Assembly (NCBI RefSeq): GCF_003634935.1
Contig: NZ_RBXO01000001.1
Coordinates: 1,575,501-1,639,500, forward strand
DNA length: 64,000 bases
Direction of reading: 5' to 3'
Origin: Saccharothrix australiensis
Lineage (GTDB): Bacteria; Actinomycetota; Actinomycetes; Mycobacteriales; Pseudonocardiaceae
Every line of letters starts with the position of its first letter. Position 1 is the stretch's first letter. Both the position numbers and the translations under genes were made by a program. This document shows, in pieces, positions 1 through 8,094 of this stretch. The notes under the pieces are model-generated. The model had not been told where the DNA came from and did not search any database. It worked only from the letters and a program-made list of their open reading frames with translations.

Positions 1-2
1 AC

Positions 3-686
3 GCGCTGCGGGCGGCGGCGGACCGGGGCGCGCGGGTGATGTCGATCTGCACCGGGGCGTTCGTGCTGGCGGCGGTCGGCTTGCTGGACGGTCGCCGGGC
101 GACCACGCACTGGCTGCACGCCGACAACTTCCGGCGGCTGTTCCCGCACGTCGACCTCGACCCGGACGTGCTGTTCGTCGACGAGGGCGACGTGCTCACC
201 TCGGCGGGCGTCGGCGCGGGCATCGACCTGTGCCTGCACGTCGTGCGCAACGACCACGGCAGCGAGGTCGCGAACCGCGCCGCCCGGCGCTGCGTCGTGC
301 CACCGTGGCGGCCCGGCGGCCAGTCGCAGTACATCGTCCGCCCGGTACCGGCGGAGGCGGACACGTCCACCGCCGCCGCCCGCGCGTACGCGTTGGAGCA
401 CCTGCACGAGCCGCTGGAGCTGCGGGCGCTGGCCGGGCACGCCCGGATGAGCGTGCGGACGTTCACCCGGCGGTTCCGCGAGGAGACCGGGCTGAGCCCC
501 GGCAAGTGGATCACCCAGCAGCGGGTCGAGCGGGCGCGGCACCTGCTGGAGACCACGGACCTGGCCGTCGACCAGGTGGCGCGGCACGCCGGGTTCGGCA
601 CCGGCGCGGCGCTGCGGCAGCAGATGAGCGCGCTGCTGGGTGTGGCGCCCAGCGTGTACCGGACGACGTTCCGCTCGGCGGTCTAG
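3..686 (+). CDS. GlxA-family AraC-type transcriptional regulator (5' end outside window)
   Basis: The frame is open from the first full codon, and the residues before the first in-window start (GTG at 36) read ALRAAADRGARV, which continues naturally into MSICTGAFVLAAVGLLDG. The real start therefore lies upstream and the gene is truncated by the window edge. The N-terminal part is the end of a DJ-1/PfpI (class I amidotransferase-like) domain with the SICTGAF nucleophile-elbow motif and the ATTHW segment. The last 100 residues are a double AraC HTH (LAGHARMSVRTFTRRF, then VARHAGFGTGAALRQQ). GlxA proteins regulate transcription in response to small metabolites. The target is not evident here: the next gene is convergent. 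Confidence 0.9.
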   Translation, partial: ALRAAADRGARVMSICTGAFVLAAVGLLDGRRATTHWLHADNFRRLFPHVDLDPDVLFVDEGDVLTSAGVGAGIDLCLHVVRNDHGSEVANRAARRCVVPPWRPGGQSQYIVRPVPAEADTSTAAARAYALEHLHEPLELRALAGHARMSVRTFTRRFREETGLSPGKWITQQRVERARHLLETTDLAVDQVARHAGFGTGAALRQQMSALLGVAPSVYRTTFRSAV

Positions 687-707
687 GAGGACCTACGCCC
701 GGCCGCG

Positions 708-2219
708 TCAGCGCCGTTCCAGGAAGGGGCGCACCAGGTCGGGCACGGCGTCGTCGGCCAGCGCCAGCCCGTCGCCCTCCGCCACGTCCACCACGTGGTA
801 CGCGCCGTCGCCCGCGGCGGTCGTCGCGGTCATGGTCACCAGGCCCGAGCGGCGCTGGAAGAACGACCGCGAGACGCGCCAGCCGATGATGCCGGTGCGT
901 TGCAGCGCAACGGTTTCCCGCACCACCGAGCCCTGCCGCGCGACCAGGTGGCGACCGGTCAGCGCGTGGCCGAGGGAGCGGTAGCGGTCCCACCCCAGCA
1001 GCGCCGCGAGCGGCAGCAGCGCCAGTGACACCTGCCAGGTCCAGCTCGGCGCGAACCACGCCAGGACACCGGTCAGCACCAGCACCGGCACGATCGCGCG
1101 CACCAGCCGCCTGCGCAGCGCGGCGACCGGGTGCCTGCGCAGCGGTGCCGTCGTCGGCGCGGTGTCCTGCCGCAGCACCGCGGCGGACACGCGGTGCGCC
1201 TCGGCGATCGGCGCGGGCGGCAACAGCAGGTTGCTCTCGCCCTTGCGGCCAAGGCCCGTCGTCACGGTCTTCGCGTGCGCGCCGCGACCCGCACGCAGCA
1301 GCAGGGGTTCCGCCACCTCCACACCGCGCAGCCGTTGCTCCGCAACGGAAACCGAGCGGGTCGTCAACAGGCCGCGGCGCACGCGGACCGTGTCGTCAGG
1401 CTCGCGGGTCAGCCGGTAGCCCCAGAACTGCACCACGTAGACCAGCACCGAACCGAGCCCCGCGACCACCAGCACGACGCCCGCGAACAGCGACAGGGTA
1501 AGCCAGAGCGGCTGCTCCACGACCCAGTGCGCGGCCTCCTCCAGTGGGCCGAAGACCTCCAGTTCCAGCTCGCGCGCGTAATTCCCCAGCAGGCCGGCCA
1601 TCGCGCCCACCGCCACCAGGCCGGACAGCGTCAGCGGCGCGTACCGCAGCCACCGGGTGTCCCACTCGGACAGCACGACCCCGGCGCGCTCCTCCCGCTC
1701 CGCCGCCTGCTCCGCGGCGCCCGCCGGCGCGGCCTGCGTCAGCAGCAGCACCCGCAGCCGCTCCGCCTCGGCCGACGACACGGCGTCCAGCGTCAGCCCG
1801 TCCTCGTCCGACTGGTCGTGCCTGCCCGTGCCCACCCGGATCGCGGACAGGCCGAACAGCCGGTGCCCGAGCTTCGCCGTCAGGTCGACGGTCCGGATGC
1901 GCTCGCGCGGCACCGCCAGGCGCTTGCGCACGAACAGGCCCGTGTGCAGCTCGACCTGCTCGGTGGTGATCCGGTAGCGCGTGGTCACCCAGCGCAGCAG
2001 GCCGAACAGCACGATCGCGACGATCACGCCGACGCTGAGCAGGATGCGCCACGTCTCGCCCTTGCCGAGCACCAGCAGGCCGATGAACACCGGCACCAGG
2101 CCGAGGACCTCGTTGAGCGGGCGCACGATCAGCATCCGCGCGTCCAGCCGGTGCCAGTCGACGACCGGCTCGGCGTACTCGGGCGCGGCGGGCAGCTCCG
2201 GCGACAGGTCGTGGGTCAC
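708..2219 (-). CDS. Bacterial PH-domain membrane protein, YdbT-like (DUF304)
   Basis: This 503-residue protein has paired membrane-spanning segments near residues 35-70, about 195-270 and about 375-410. Between them lie soluble bacterial PH (bPH2) domains, seen as RITTEQVELHTGLFVRKRLAVPRERIRTVDL, repeated later around RGLLTTRSVSVAEQRLRGVEV and near TGIIGWRVSRSFFQRR. This repeated layout is that of the YdbT/DUF304 family. Its start overlaps the stop of the upstream PH gene by 4 nt (ATGA), so the two are translationally coupled. In Bacillus the ydbS-ydbT pair belongs to the SigW envelope-stress regulon and protects against bacteriocin-type peptides. A similar envelope-protection role here is inference. 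Confidence 0.85.
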   Translation of the reverse strand: MTHDLSPELPAAPEYAEPVVDWHRLDARMLIVRPLNEVLGLVPVFIGLLVLGKGETWRILLSVGVIVAIVLFGLLRWVTTRYRITTEQVELHTGLFVRKRLAVPRERIRTVDLTAKLGHRLFGLSAIRVGTGRHDQSDEDGLTLDAVSSAEAERLRVLLLTQAAPAGAAEQAAEREERAGVVLSEWDTRWLRYAPLTLSGLVAVGAMAGLLGNYARELELEVFGPLEEAAHWVVEQPLWLTLSLFAGVVLVVAGLGSVLVYVVQFWGYRLTREPDDTVRVRRGLLTTRSVSVAEQRLRGVEVAEPLLLRAGRGAHAKTVTTGLGRKGESNLLLPPAPIAEAHRVSAAVLRQDTAPTTAPLRRHPVAALRRRLVRAIVPVLVLTGVLAWFAPSWTWQVSLALLPLAALLGWDRYRSLGHALTGRHLVARQGSVVRETVALQRTGIIGWRVSRSFFQRRSGLVTMTATTAAGDGAYHVVDVAEGDGLALADDAVPDLVRPFLERR

Positions 2220-2746
2220 GTCGCGTCACCCGGCGTGGCCTGCGTCGTGGTGGTCAGCTCGTCGGCCAGCCGCACCGCCTCGTCCTGGTCCAGGCCCTCG
2301 ATGAGCACCGGGCCCGCCGCCGACGCCGTGGTGACCGTCACCGTCGACAGGCCCAGCAGCTGTTGCAGCGGACCGCGCTTGGTGTCCACGGTCTGGATGC
2401 GCGACACCGGTGCGATGCGCCACTCCTGGTTCAGCCAGCCCGCCAGCGTGTACACGGCGTCCGGGGTGGCTTCCCACCGGTGCACCCGGTAGCGCCAGCG
2501 CGGCATGACCAGGGTGTGCGCGGTGCCCGCGGCGAGGGTCGCCACGACCAGGCCGACCTGCCACGGCGTGCGGTTGAACACCAGTACCACCAGTTGCGGC
2601 GCCAGCAGCACCGCCCACCCGATCACGGCGTGCAGGGTCCAGAGGGTCACGGCCTTGCGGCTCACCCGGTGTCTCGGCGCACGCAGGCGCAACTGGTCGG
2701 TGCTCACGCCGTCCACAATGCCCCAAGGCCGGGTCCGCGGTGACAC
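2216..2746 (-). CDS. Bacterial PH-domain membrane protein, YdbS-like
   Basis: The product has up to 176 residues. Two transmembrane helices near residues 32-55 and 62-80 are followed by one PH-type domain (YRVHRWEATPDAVYTLAGW, then the hallmark RIAPVSRIQTVDTKRGPLQQ). This is the short partner of the YdbT-like protein encoded directly downstream with a 4-nt overlap. The start is uncertain: GTG 2746 gives the longest product, while GTG 2707 (VSTDQLRLRAP) has a GGA-containing element just upstream and would fit the usual N-terminus of the family better. A small exported-peptide ORF ends about 20 nt upstream on the same strand, suggesting a three-gene operon. Confidence 0.82.
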   Translation of the reverse strand: MSPRTRPWGIVDGVSTDQLRLRAPRHRVSRKAVTLWTLHAVIGWAVLLAPQLVVLVFNRTPWQVGLVVATLAAGTAHTLVMPRWRYRVHRWEATPDAVYTLAGWLNQEWRIAPVSRIQTVDTKRGPLQQLLGLSTVTVTTASAAGPVLIEGLDQDEAVRLADELTTTTQATPGDAT

Positions 2747-2767
2747 GAACCCGGCCTCGGCGGTGGT

Positions 2768-2926
2768 CTACGGGTGGACGTACGGTGGCGTGAATATCTC
2801 CTTGGCGGAGACCCCACCGGGGGCGTCGGCGCTCGCGGGCGCGGCCAGGACGGCGCCGAGACCGGCGCCGAGACCGGCGCAGAGGGCCGCCACGGCGAAG
2901 ATCCTGCGGATCGCGTTCACAACCAT
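2768..2926 (-). CDS. Putative small exported peptide (52 aa), first gene of the PH-domain operon
   Basis: ATG 2926 has a GGAG motif 8 nt upstream. The product starts with a textbook Sec signal peptide: MVVNAIRR, then a hydrophobic core rich in Ala, Leu and Gly, then an APASA cleavage site. A mature peptide of only about 19 residues would remain, beginning DAPGG and ending FTPPYVHP. It has no cysteines and no lipobox. No family is recognised. It lies 21-60 nt upstream of the YdbS-like gene, depending on that gene's start, in the same orientation. The longer frame upstream of ATG 2926 has no support. The ORF is short, so gene status rests on the RBS, the signal peptide and the operon position. 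Confidence 0.5.
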   Translation of the reverse strand: MVVNAIRRIFAVAALCAGLGAGLGAVLAAPASADAPGGVSAKEIFTPPYVHP

Positions 2927-3394
2927 CGTCAAGCTCCGTTTCGATTGGTAGCGGCGTGGGCGGTGGGCGACGACCGTGGTCGCCTGCGCGGTCGGCGGGC
3001 CCGCGCGGGGTTCGGCGCTCGGCACGCCGGCGGCGCGGCGGACCGCCGACCCGTCCCGCGGCGTAGACCGGTCCGCGGGGCACGGTGGTGTGAACCCGCT
3101 CCGCGCCCGGCCGCGGCGCGCGGCGGTCGGGCGCGGTCCTCGGGACCCGCGTCGCCGCGCGGGCCCGGCGGTGCCCGCGCGTTGCGCCGATCGCTCGTGC
3201 CCGTGCCCTCCGTTCACCCGCATCGCACTACCGCCGCTCGCCAGGGGACGCAGGGAGGAGCGTCCGAGCGGAGCATGGCACAGAGGTGTCATCCGGCTCA
3301 TCACCCAGTTCTGTCGCAGCAGGATGGGTAAAACCCCCAAGCGGGGCGCTCCGGTTGTCGTGAACATCCCACCATTGCCGGCAACGAGCGGAAC
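2927..3394. other. Intergenic stretch without a recognised gene
   Basis: About 470 nt lie between the start of the small exported peptide and the 3' end of the LuxR/TPR gene. All frames here are low-complexity Arg/Pro/Gly-rich translations typical of shadow frames. The promoter of the peptide/PH-domain operon should lie near its left edge. No riboswitch, RNA or repeat could be made out. Confidence 0.5.
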
Positions 3395-3419
3395 GGCTTC
3401 GCGGTTACCCCGCGAAGCC
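3395..3419 (-). terminator. Hairpin over the stop codon of the LuxR/TPR gene
   Basis: Perfect 10-bp inverted arms GGCTTCGCGG (3395-3404) and CCGCGAAGCC (3410-3419) are separated by 5 nt and straddle the stop codon of the minus-strand regulator. There is no clear U-tract, so it could be a terminator of the actinobacterial hairpin-only type or an RNA-stabilising stem. Confidence 0.5.
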
Positions 3420-4748
3420 GCCGTCCCACCCTCCGGACTCGTCGACGAGGTCCATCCACCAGACGGCCGCGCCCGCCCGGTCCCGGACGCCCAACGTCCG
3501 GTAGATCCGCTGGAGGTGGTTCTGCACCGTTTTGGGCGAGAGGCCCAGTTCCTCCGCGATGGCGCCGGTGCTCGCGCCGCCCGCGATCCGCCGCAGGACC
3601 TCGATGCCGCGCTTGGTCAAGCCCGCCGCCAGCGCCCGCGCGATCCGCCGGTTGACCTGCTCGGCGGTCGAGGTGGCGCGCAGCGGCTCCGGGCGGCGCA
3701 CGCGCACGACGGTGTTCTCCCGGCGCGGCTCGAACCGGTGGTGCGCCAGCTGTTCCACGAGCCGCGCGGACAGGTCGTGCTCGCGCATCCGCAGCAGGTC
3801 GCGGCCTTCCTGGAGTTCCCACAGCCGGTACTGCTCCAGCTGCGCGCGGGCGTGCCGCAGCGCCGGTTCCAGCCGCCCGGCCCGCTCGTGCGCGACGCTC
3901 AGCGCGCCGTGCGCCCGCACGGCGACCTCCCGCGCCAGGCAACCCATCGCCAGCTCGGCGGCCTGCGTGAGCTGCCGCACCTGGTCGTCGAACCGGCCGC
4001 GCGCGCCGTTCACGCGGGCCCGCGCCATGAGCAGCTCGGCCCGCAGCACCGGCCGGTCCCGGCCGGCCAGCAGCTGGTCGGCCCGCTGGCACGAGCGCAG
4101 CGCGCGGTCCAACTCGCCGAGGTCCAGCCGCACGTGCGCGAGCAGGAGGTTCAACCGGGCCAGCCGGACCGGCTCGTCGAGGCTCTTCCACTTGTCGCGC
4201 ACCTGCGCGCACAGCGCTTCCGCCCGCCGGAGCTTGCGCAGGCACGGCTCGCCGTCCGGGCTGCACCGCGTCGCGGCCGACCGGATCATGCAGTGCTCGT
4301 GGTACTGCGTGCGCATGAGGTTGGCCTGCTCGAACAGGATCGAGCCGATCAGCTCGTGGTCGCCGGTCAGCTCGGCCAGCCCGAGCGCGCGCGACAGCGA
4401 GTGCAGCGACCGCTCCCGCGAGTCCAGCCGCAGCTCCACCACGGCCTGCGAGAAGCTGCACCACGCCTGGAGCAGCACGTGCCGGTTCGCGGAGGCGATC
4501 TGCTGCACGCGGTCGATGGTGTCCAGCGCGCCGGGCAGCAACCCGCGCTTGCCCAGCGCCACGGACTGGGCCAGCACGCTCTGCGCCACGCCTTCCGCGT
4601 CGTCCAGCCAGGAGAACGCCGCGACGGCCTTCTCGGCGAACTCCAGCGCGTCACCGGGGCGGCCCTCGTCCAGTGCCATCCGCGCCTCACGCAGGTTCGT
4701 GACCGCGTTGGCGCGTGGATCGGCCGTTCGCTGCACGGGAATGGTCAT
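3405..4748 (-). CDS. LuxR-family transcriptional regulator with TPR-like N-terminus
   Basis: The 447-residue product has an Ala/Leu/Arg-rich helical region over roughly residues 15-330 that reads as tetratricopeptide-like repeats (for example ALEFAEKAVAAFSWLDDAEG). A C-terminal LuxR-type HTH follows: LTKRGIEVLRRIAGG, then ELGLSPKTVQNHLQRIYRTLGV. There is no receiver domain and no Walker A motif. ATG 4748 was chosen because it has a GGGGGG Shine-Dalgarno-like run immediately upstream; the frame stays open further upstream but there runs antisense to the acyl-CoA synthetase. The gene is 23 nt downstream of that synthetase on the same strand, so the two are probably cotranscribed. The ligand is unknown. 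Confidence 0.85.
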   Translation of the reverse strand: MTIPVQRTADPRANAVTNLREARMALDEGRPGDALEFAEKAVAAFSWLDDAEGVAQSVLAQSVALGKRGLLPGALDTIDRVQQIASANRHVLLQAWCSFSQAVVELRLDSRERSLHSLSRALGLAELTGDHELIGSILFEQANLMRTQYHEHCMIRSAATRCSPDGEPCLRKLRRAEALCAQVRDKWKSLDEPVRLARLNLLLAHVRLDLGELDRALRSCQRADQLLAGRDRPVLRAELLMARARVNGARGRFDDQVRQLTQAAELAMGCLAREVAVRAHGALSVAHERAGRLEPALRHARAQLEQYRLWELQEGRDLLRMREHDLSARLVEQLAHHRFEPRRENTVVRVRRPEPLRATSTAEQVNRRIARALAAGLTKRGIEVLRRIAGGASTGAIAEELGLSPKTVQNHLQRIYRTLGVRDRAGAAVWWMDLVDESGGWDGGFAG

Positions 4749-4771
4749 CAGCCCCCCGACGCGAAGGATAC

Positions 4772-6382
4772 TCACCGCAGTTCCCGTTTGAGGACCTTTC
4801 CCGTGGCATTGCGCGGCAAGGCGTCGAGGAACACCACCTCGCGCGGCACGGCGAACCTCGCCAGGTTCCGCCGGACGTGGTCGAGCACGGCGCCCTCGTC
4901 CAGCGCGCCGGGCTCCTCGGGCACCACGTAGGCGACCAACCGCCGGCCGAACCGCTCGTCCGGCACGCCCACCACGGCCACCTCCCGCACCCCGGCGAGA
5001 CCCGCCAGCAGGTCCTCGACCTCGCGCGGGTGGACGTTCTCGCCGCCCGACACGACCATCTCGTCGTCCCGCCCGACGACGAACAGCAGCCCGTCGGCGT
5101 CCCGGTACCCCACGTCGCCGGTCGACATCAGCCCGTCGACGACCTCCTTGCCGCCGCCGTCGGTGTAGCCGTCGAACAGCATGTCGTTCGCGACGAAGAT
5201 CCGACCCGGCACACCCGCCGGCACCGGACGCCCACGCTCGTCCAGGATCGCGACCCGCGTGCCGCGCGGCGGCGTCCCGGCGGTGCCCGGGTGGCGGGCC
5301 AACTCGTCCGGCCCGGCGACGCTGACCCACGAGACCTCGGTCGAGCCGTAGAGGTTGTGCAGCACGGGCCCGAACTCCTCGAAGCAGCGCCGCACCACCG
5401 GGACCGGCAGCGCCGAACCACTGGAAGCGATCACCCTCAGATCGGGCAGCGCCACCCGGCCGCCCACCTCCAACACCCGTTGCAGCATCACGGGAACCAC
5501 GAACAACGCCGCGCTGCGGTGCCGCGCCGCGTCGGCCACCACCGCGGCGGGGTCGAACTCGCGCCGCAGCACGAACGTGGCGCCCAGCACCAGGCCGAGC
5601 TGGAGCGCGGCCAGGCCCCACGTGTGGAACAGCGGAGCGGGCACCGACAACCGGTCACCGGCGCGCAGCGGTATCCGCGACAACAACGCCGCCGCCGGCG
5701 CGAGACCGGTCGGCTCGGGCCGGCGCGCGCCCTTGGGCGCACCGGTGGTCCCCGACGTGAGCACGATCATCCGTCCGCGCGGCGGCCGTCCGGGCAGCGG
5801 CGTGGCGGGCGCGGCGGCGATCAGCCCCTCCAGCGTCCGGCTCCTGGTCGTGCCGTCCAGCCACGCCACGACGCGCCGCACCTTGCGCGGCGCGCGCACC
5901 AGCAGGTGGCGGAACTCCGCGTCCGCGACGACGACCGAGACGTCCTGCTCGCGCAGCACAACCCCGACCTGCACCGCGCTCAGCCCCGTGTTGAGCAGCA
6001 CCGCGTGCGCCCCGATCTTCACGCACGCGGTGACGGTCTCCACGAATCCACGGTGGTTGCGGCACAACACGGCCACCTTCCCACCCGCGCCGACACCGAG
6101 GTCCAGCAGCGCGTGTGCGAGCCGCGTGGTCCGCTCGTCGACCTCCCGGTAGGTGGTCGTGCCGGAGTCGTCGACGATCGCCGGCCGATCCGGGTGCCGC
6201 ACCGCACCGACCGCGAACCCCAACGCGACCGTGACACCCCACCTGAGATACGCGTCCAGCACACCGAACAACCGACTCGGCCTCATCGGCCGTACAACGC
6301 CGGCCCCGACCAACACCACCACCGCGCGCAACGCGCCAACCAGCGACCGCCCGCTGAAACCCGCCGCGAAGTAGGTACCCAC
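4772..6382 (-). CDS. Acyl-CoA synthetase / AMP-dependent ligase, FadD-like
   Basis: This 536-residue member of the ANL superfamily should activate a carboxylic acid as acyl-AMP and transfer it to CoA. The signatures occur in order: phosphate-binding loop TSGTTGAPKG near residue 210, LYGSTEVSW near residue 345, TGDVGYRDADG near residue 425, the hinge region GRDDEMVVSGGENVHP, and the C-terminal catalytic lysine segment NATGKVLKREL. All catalytic signatures are intact. An N-terminal hydrophobic patch (VGALRAVVVLVGAGVV) suggests membrane association, as in fatty-acid or bile-acid CoA ligases. The substrate cannot be read from the sequence. The TPR/LuxR regulator follows closely downstream. Confidence 0.88.
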   Translation of the reverse strand: MGTYFAAGFSGRSLVGALRAVVVLVGAGVVRPMRPSRLFGVLDAYLRWGVTVALGFAVGAVRHPDRPAIVDDSGTTTYREVDERTTRLAHALLDLGVGAGGKVAVLCRNHRGFVETVTACVKIGAHAVLLNTGLSAVQVGVVLREQDVSVVVADAEFRHLLVRAPRKVRRVVAWLDGTTRSRTLEGLIAAAPATPLPGRPPRGRMIVLTSGTTGAPKGARRPEPTGLAPAAALLSRIPLRAGDRLSVPAPLFHTWGLAALQLGLVLGATFVLRREFDPAAVVADAARHRSAALFVVPVMLQRVLEVGGRVALPDLRVIASSGSALPVPVVRRCFEEFGPVLHNLYGSTEVSWVSVAGPDELARHPGTAGTPPRGTRVAILDERGRPVPAGVPGRIFVANDMLFDGYTDGGGKEVVDGLMSTGDVGYRDADGLLFVVGRDDEMVVSGGENVHPREVEDLLAGLAGVREVAVVGVPDERFGRRLVAYVVPEEPGALDEGAVLDHVRRNLARFAVPREVVFLDALPRNATGKVLKRELR

Positions 6383-6461
6383 ACCCCGATACTGACACTA
6401 CCTACCCACGAGTAGGAAGAGGTACCGCGCCCAAGCCACGCGCCCGGCGCACACCTGACCC

Positions 6462-6592
6462 GAGCGTGTCATCCCCGTATGGCCTGCCCGCAGGGGACCA
6501 CGCTTGTCATGGCAGGTCAAGCACGCCCTTCGCTTGACCTGCCATGACAAGCGTGGTGGTCTTTGACCAGGCCATACGGGGATGACACGCTC
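6462..6592. repeat. 131-bp double palindrome (MITE-like or RNA hairpin element)
   Basis: The outer arms, 6462-6486 and 6568-6592, are a perfect 25-bp inverted repeat beginning GAGCGTGTCATCCCC. The inner arms, 6497-6522 and 6532-6557, are a perfect 26-bp inverted repeat beginning ACCACGCTTGTCATGG, with a 9-nt loop. Inner and outer stems are separated by two unmatched 10-nt strands, so the transcript would fold into one long hairpin with a symmetric internal loop. No coding frame uses it. A related, less perfect structure is at 61340-61478 and shares the GTGTCATCCC / GGGATGACAC ends. It lies between the divergent acyl-CoA synthetase promoter and a small gene. Confidence 0.85.
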
Positions 6593-6593
6593 A

Positions 6594-6624
6594 GCACTGC
6601 TTCAAGCGAAGCTTGGAGCAGTGC
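6594..6624. terminator. Hairpin next to the large palindrome
   Basis: An inverted repeat GCACTGCTTCAAGC / GCTTGGAGCAGTGC with one mismatch and a very short loop begins 2 nt after the large palindrome. It could be a terminator for minus-strand transcription from the 67-aa gene, or part of the same element. Confidence 0.4.
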
Positions 6625-6729
6625 CCCATCCTCGGTGGCCGGCCCGTCCGGCGAGGACGCTTTTCACGCTTTTGATCTTCGACCCGACCCCGCACCGCAC
6701 CACTCCGCCACCCCGGGGGCGGCGGAAGA

Positions 6730-6933
6730 TCAGCTCTCCGGCACGCCGGAAGCGTCCACCACCGCGTCCCGCAGAGCCGCCCGCAGCCGCCCCACCTCCA
6801 GCGGCGTCAACACGGCGGCCTCACCCGGCGGCACGGTCACCACGACGTGCCCCTGGCTGACGAAGACCGTCATGTCCCGGCGACGGGACGCGATGTCGCG
6901 GCAGGAGACCTGCCACTCCTTGCCTGTACCCAC
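6730..6933 (-). CDS. Small hypothetical protein (67 aa)
   Basis: GTG 6933 has a GGAGG motif about 10 nt upstream. The product contains SCRDIASRRRDMTVFVSQ followed by a hydrophobic beta-like stretch (HVVVTVPPG) and an amphipathic helix (LTPLEVGRLRAALRDAV). It looks like a small soluble alpha/beta protein. The pattern resembles short actinomycete accessory proteins found beside Xre-type regulators, but no family can be assigned with confidence and no such regulator adjoins it here. It has no signal peptide or membrane segment. Confidence 0.6.
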   Translation of the reverse strand: MGTGKEWQVSCRDIASRRRDMTVFVSQGHVVVTVPPGEAAVLTPLEVGRLRAALRDAVVDASGVPES

Positions 6934-7103
6934 GGCCCCGAACCTCCAACTGTCTCGTCACGGGTGCTCGGACCAATCCGGGCGCTCGCGGGATGAGACG
7001 CACGCGGGTTGGTGCCATGACGGGGAAATCCCGACGGCGACCGTGCCGAGCTGCCGACAGCGTCGCATGCAGTCACCACTTCAGTCACCTGTGCGGGTGA
7101 AAA

Positions 7104-7354
7104 ATGGCTGAACCGCAACGGATCGTGATAATCGGATCGCACCTTGCCGGGCCTCCGCCGGCGGCTGCGTTGGGTGTGCACAAGCCCGATATCTGCGGAA
7201 CCACTGAGCTGAGACTCGGTGTCGAGGTCGTCGAAGTCCTCGAAATGCGCACCAACGAGCGAATGGTCGTCGCCTCGGACGGCGCAACGCATTCGTACGA
7301 TCGGTTGGTTCTCGCGACCGGCCTGACGCGACCCGCACGCACGCGACCCGCAGG
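7104..7354 (+). pseudogene. Remnant of a NAD(P)/FAD-dependent oxidoreductase
   Basis: The frame begins MAEPQRIVIIGSHLAG, a damaged version of the Rossmann dinucleotide-binding start RIVIIGxxxAG. It jumps almost at once to GVEVVEVLEMRTNERMVV and SYDRLVLATG, which in intact enzymes lie about 60-80 residues further on. The frame then dissolves into repetitive Arg/Pro/Thr codons and runs antisense into the MarR gene. Internal deletion plus loss of the whole C-terminal half mark this as a decayed pyridine-nucleotide-disulfide reductase gene (ferredoxin reductase or nitrite reductase type). It still has ATG and a purine-rich run (GAAAA) upstream, so a short nonfunctional product could be made. Confidence 0.6.
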
Positions 7355-7362
7355 CACGCCAC

Positions 7363-7845
7363 CTACAGGCAGGAGCCGCTGCCCGGCCGGTGGTCGGCCA
7401 CGATCAGCCGCTCCAGCAGCGCCCGCAGGCAGTGCGCCTCGGCCGGCTCCAAGCCGGCGGTGAAGTCGTTCTCCACCTCGACCTGGAGCTCCTCCACCTC
7501 GGCCTGGACGGTGCGCCCCCGCTCGGTGATCACGGGCACGCGCACGCGCCGGTCGGTGGGGTCGGGCTCGCGCACGACCAACCCGGCCCGCTCCAGCCGG
7601 TCCAGCTCGGCCGTCAGCGTCGTCTTGTCCAGCCCCAGCGCCTGGCCGAGGGCGAGCTGGGTGCGCCGGTACTCCTCGCTGGCCAGCGCCGAGAGCACGA
7701 GCTGGCCGCGGGTGGTGATGCCGTGGCGCGCCGCCGCGTCCTGCGCGACCGAACCGAGCTTGTGCGCCGCGCGGTGCAGCAGCCAGTTCAAGCCGGCCCG
7801 GCTGACGCAGCCGGGATCGACGGGCGCGTTCATGGCGCCGATCAT
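7363..7845 (-). CDS. MarR-family transcriptional regulator
   Basis: The 160-residue product has the typical MarR winged-HTH order: dimerisation helix (NWLLHRAAHKLGSVAQDAAARHG), then the recognition region (RTQLALGQALGLDKTTLTAELDRLERAGLVVREPD), then the wing (PTDRRVRVPVITERG). ATG 7845 is preceded by a GGTGGGGG run at good spacing; an internal ATG at 7833 is possible. The stretch upstream carries an inverted repeat at 7863-7876 that may be its own operator. The gene faces a promoter region shared with the divergent exported-protein/secDF group, which may be its target. Confidence 0.87.
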   Translation of the reverse strand: MIGAMNAPVDPGCVSRAGLNWLLHRAAHKLGSVAQDAAARHGITTRGQLVLSALASEEYRRTQLALGQALGLDKTTLTAELDRLERAGLVVREPDPTDRRVRVPVITERGRTVQAEVEELQVEVENDFTAGLEPAEAHCLRALLERLIVADHRPGSGSCL

Positions 7846-7862
7846 ACGCCCCCACCGGTAAC

Positions 7863-7876
7863 TTCTCGCCGGAGAA
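7863..7876. promoter_or_regulatory. Candidate MarR operator palindrome
   Basis: The sequence TTCTCGCCGGAGAA has perfect 5-bp arms, TTCTC and GAGAA, around a 4-bp centre. It lies 18 nt upstream of the MarR start, a usual position for MarR autoregulation. A second inverted repeat, CCTTCCG...CGGAAGG, sits near 7908-7932. Confidence 0.35.
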
Positions 7877-8094
7877 TATCTTGACCCGGAACGCTAAGAC
7901 CAATACCTTCCGATTCAAGAACATCCGGAAGGGGAACAGTGCTGCTCCTCGCGGACCGGGAGGACCGGCATTGGTGCACTCGCCCACCAGCGCGTGACGG
8001 GCTCCACCCCGGAGGCCCTCGGAGGCCCCGCCCCCGCGCGGTGCGCGGAGCACCCGCCCACGGCCGCTAACCTGTCGCGTGGAGGGGAGGCCAC

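Noticed and set aside
4749-5621. N-terminal extension of the LuxR/TPR regulator to 738 residues
   Set aside because: The extra part is antisense-like sequence inside the acyl-CoA synthetase gene in another frame; ATG 4748 has a Shine-Dalgarno and family-like N-terminus.
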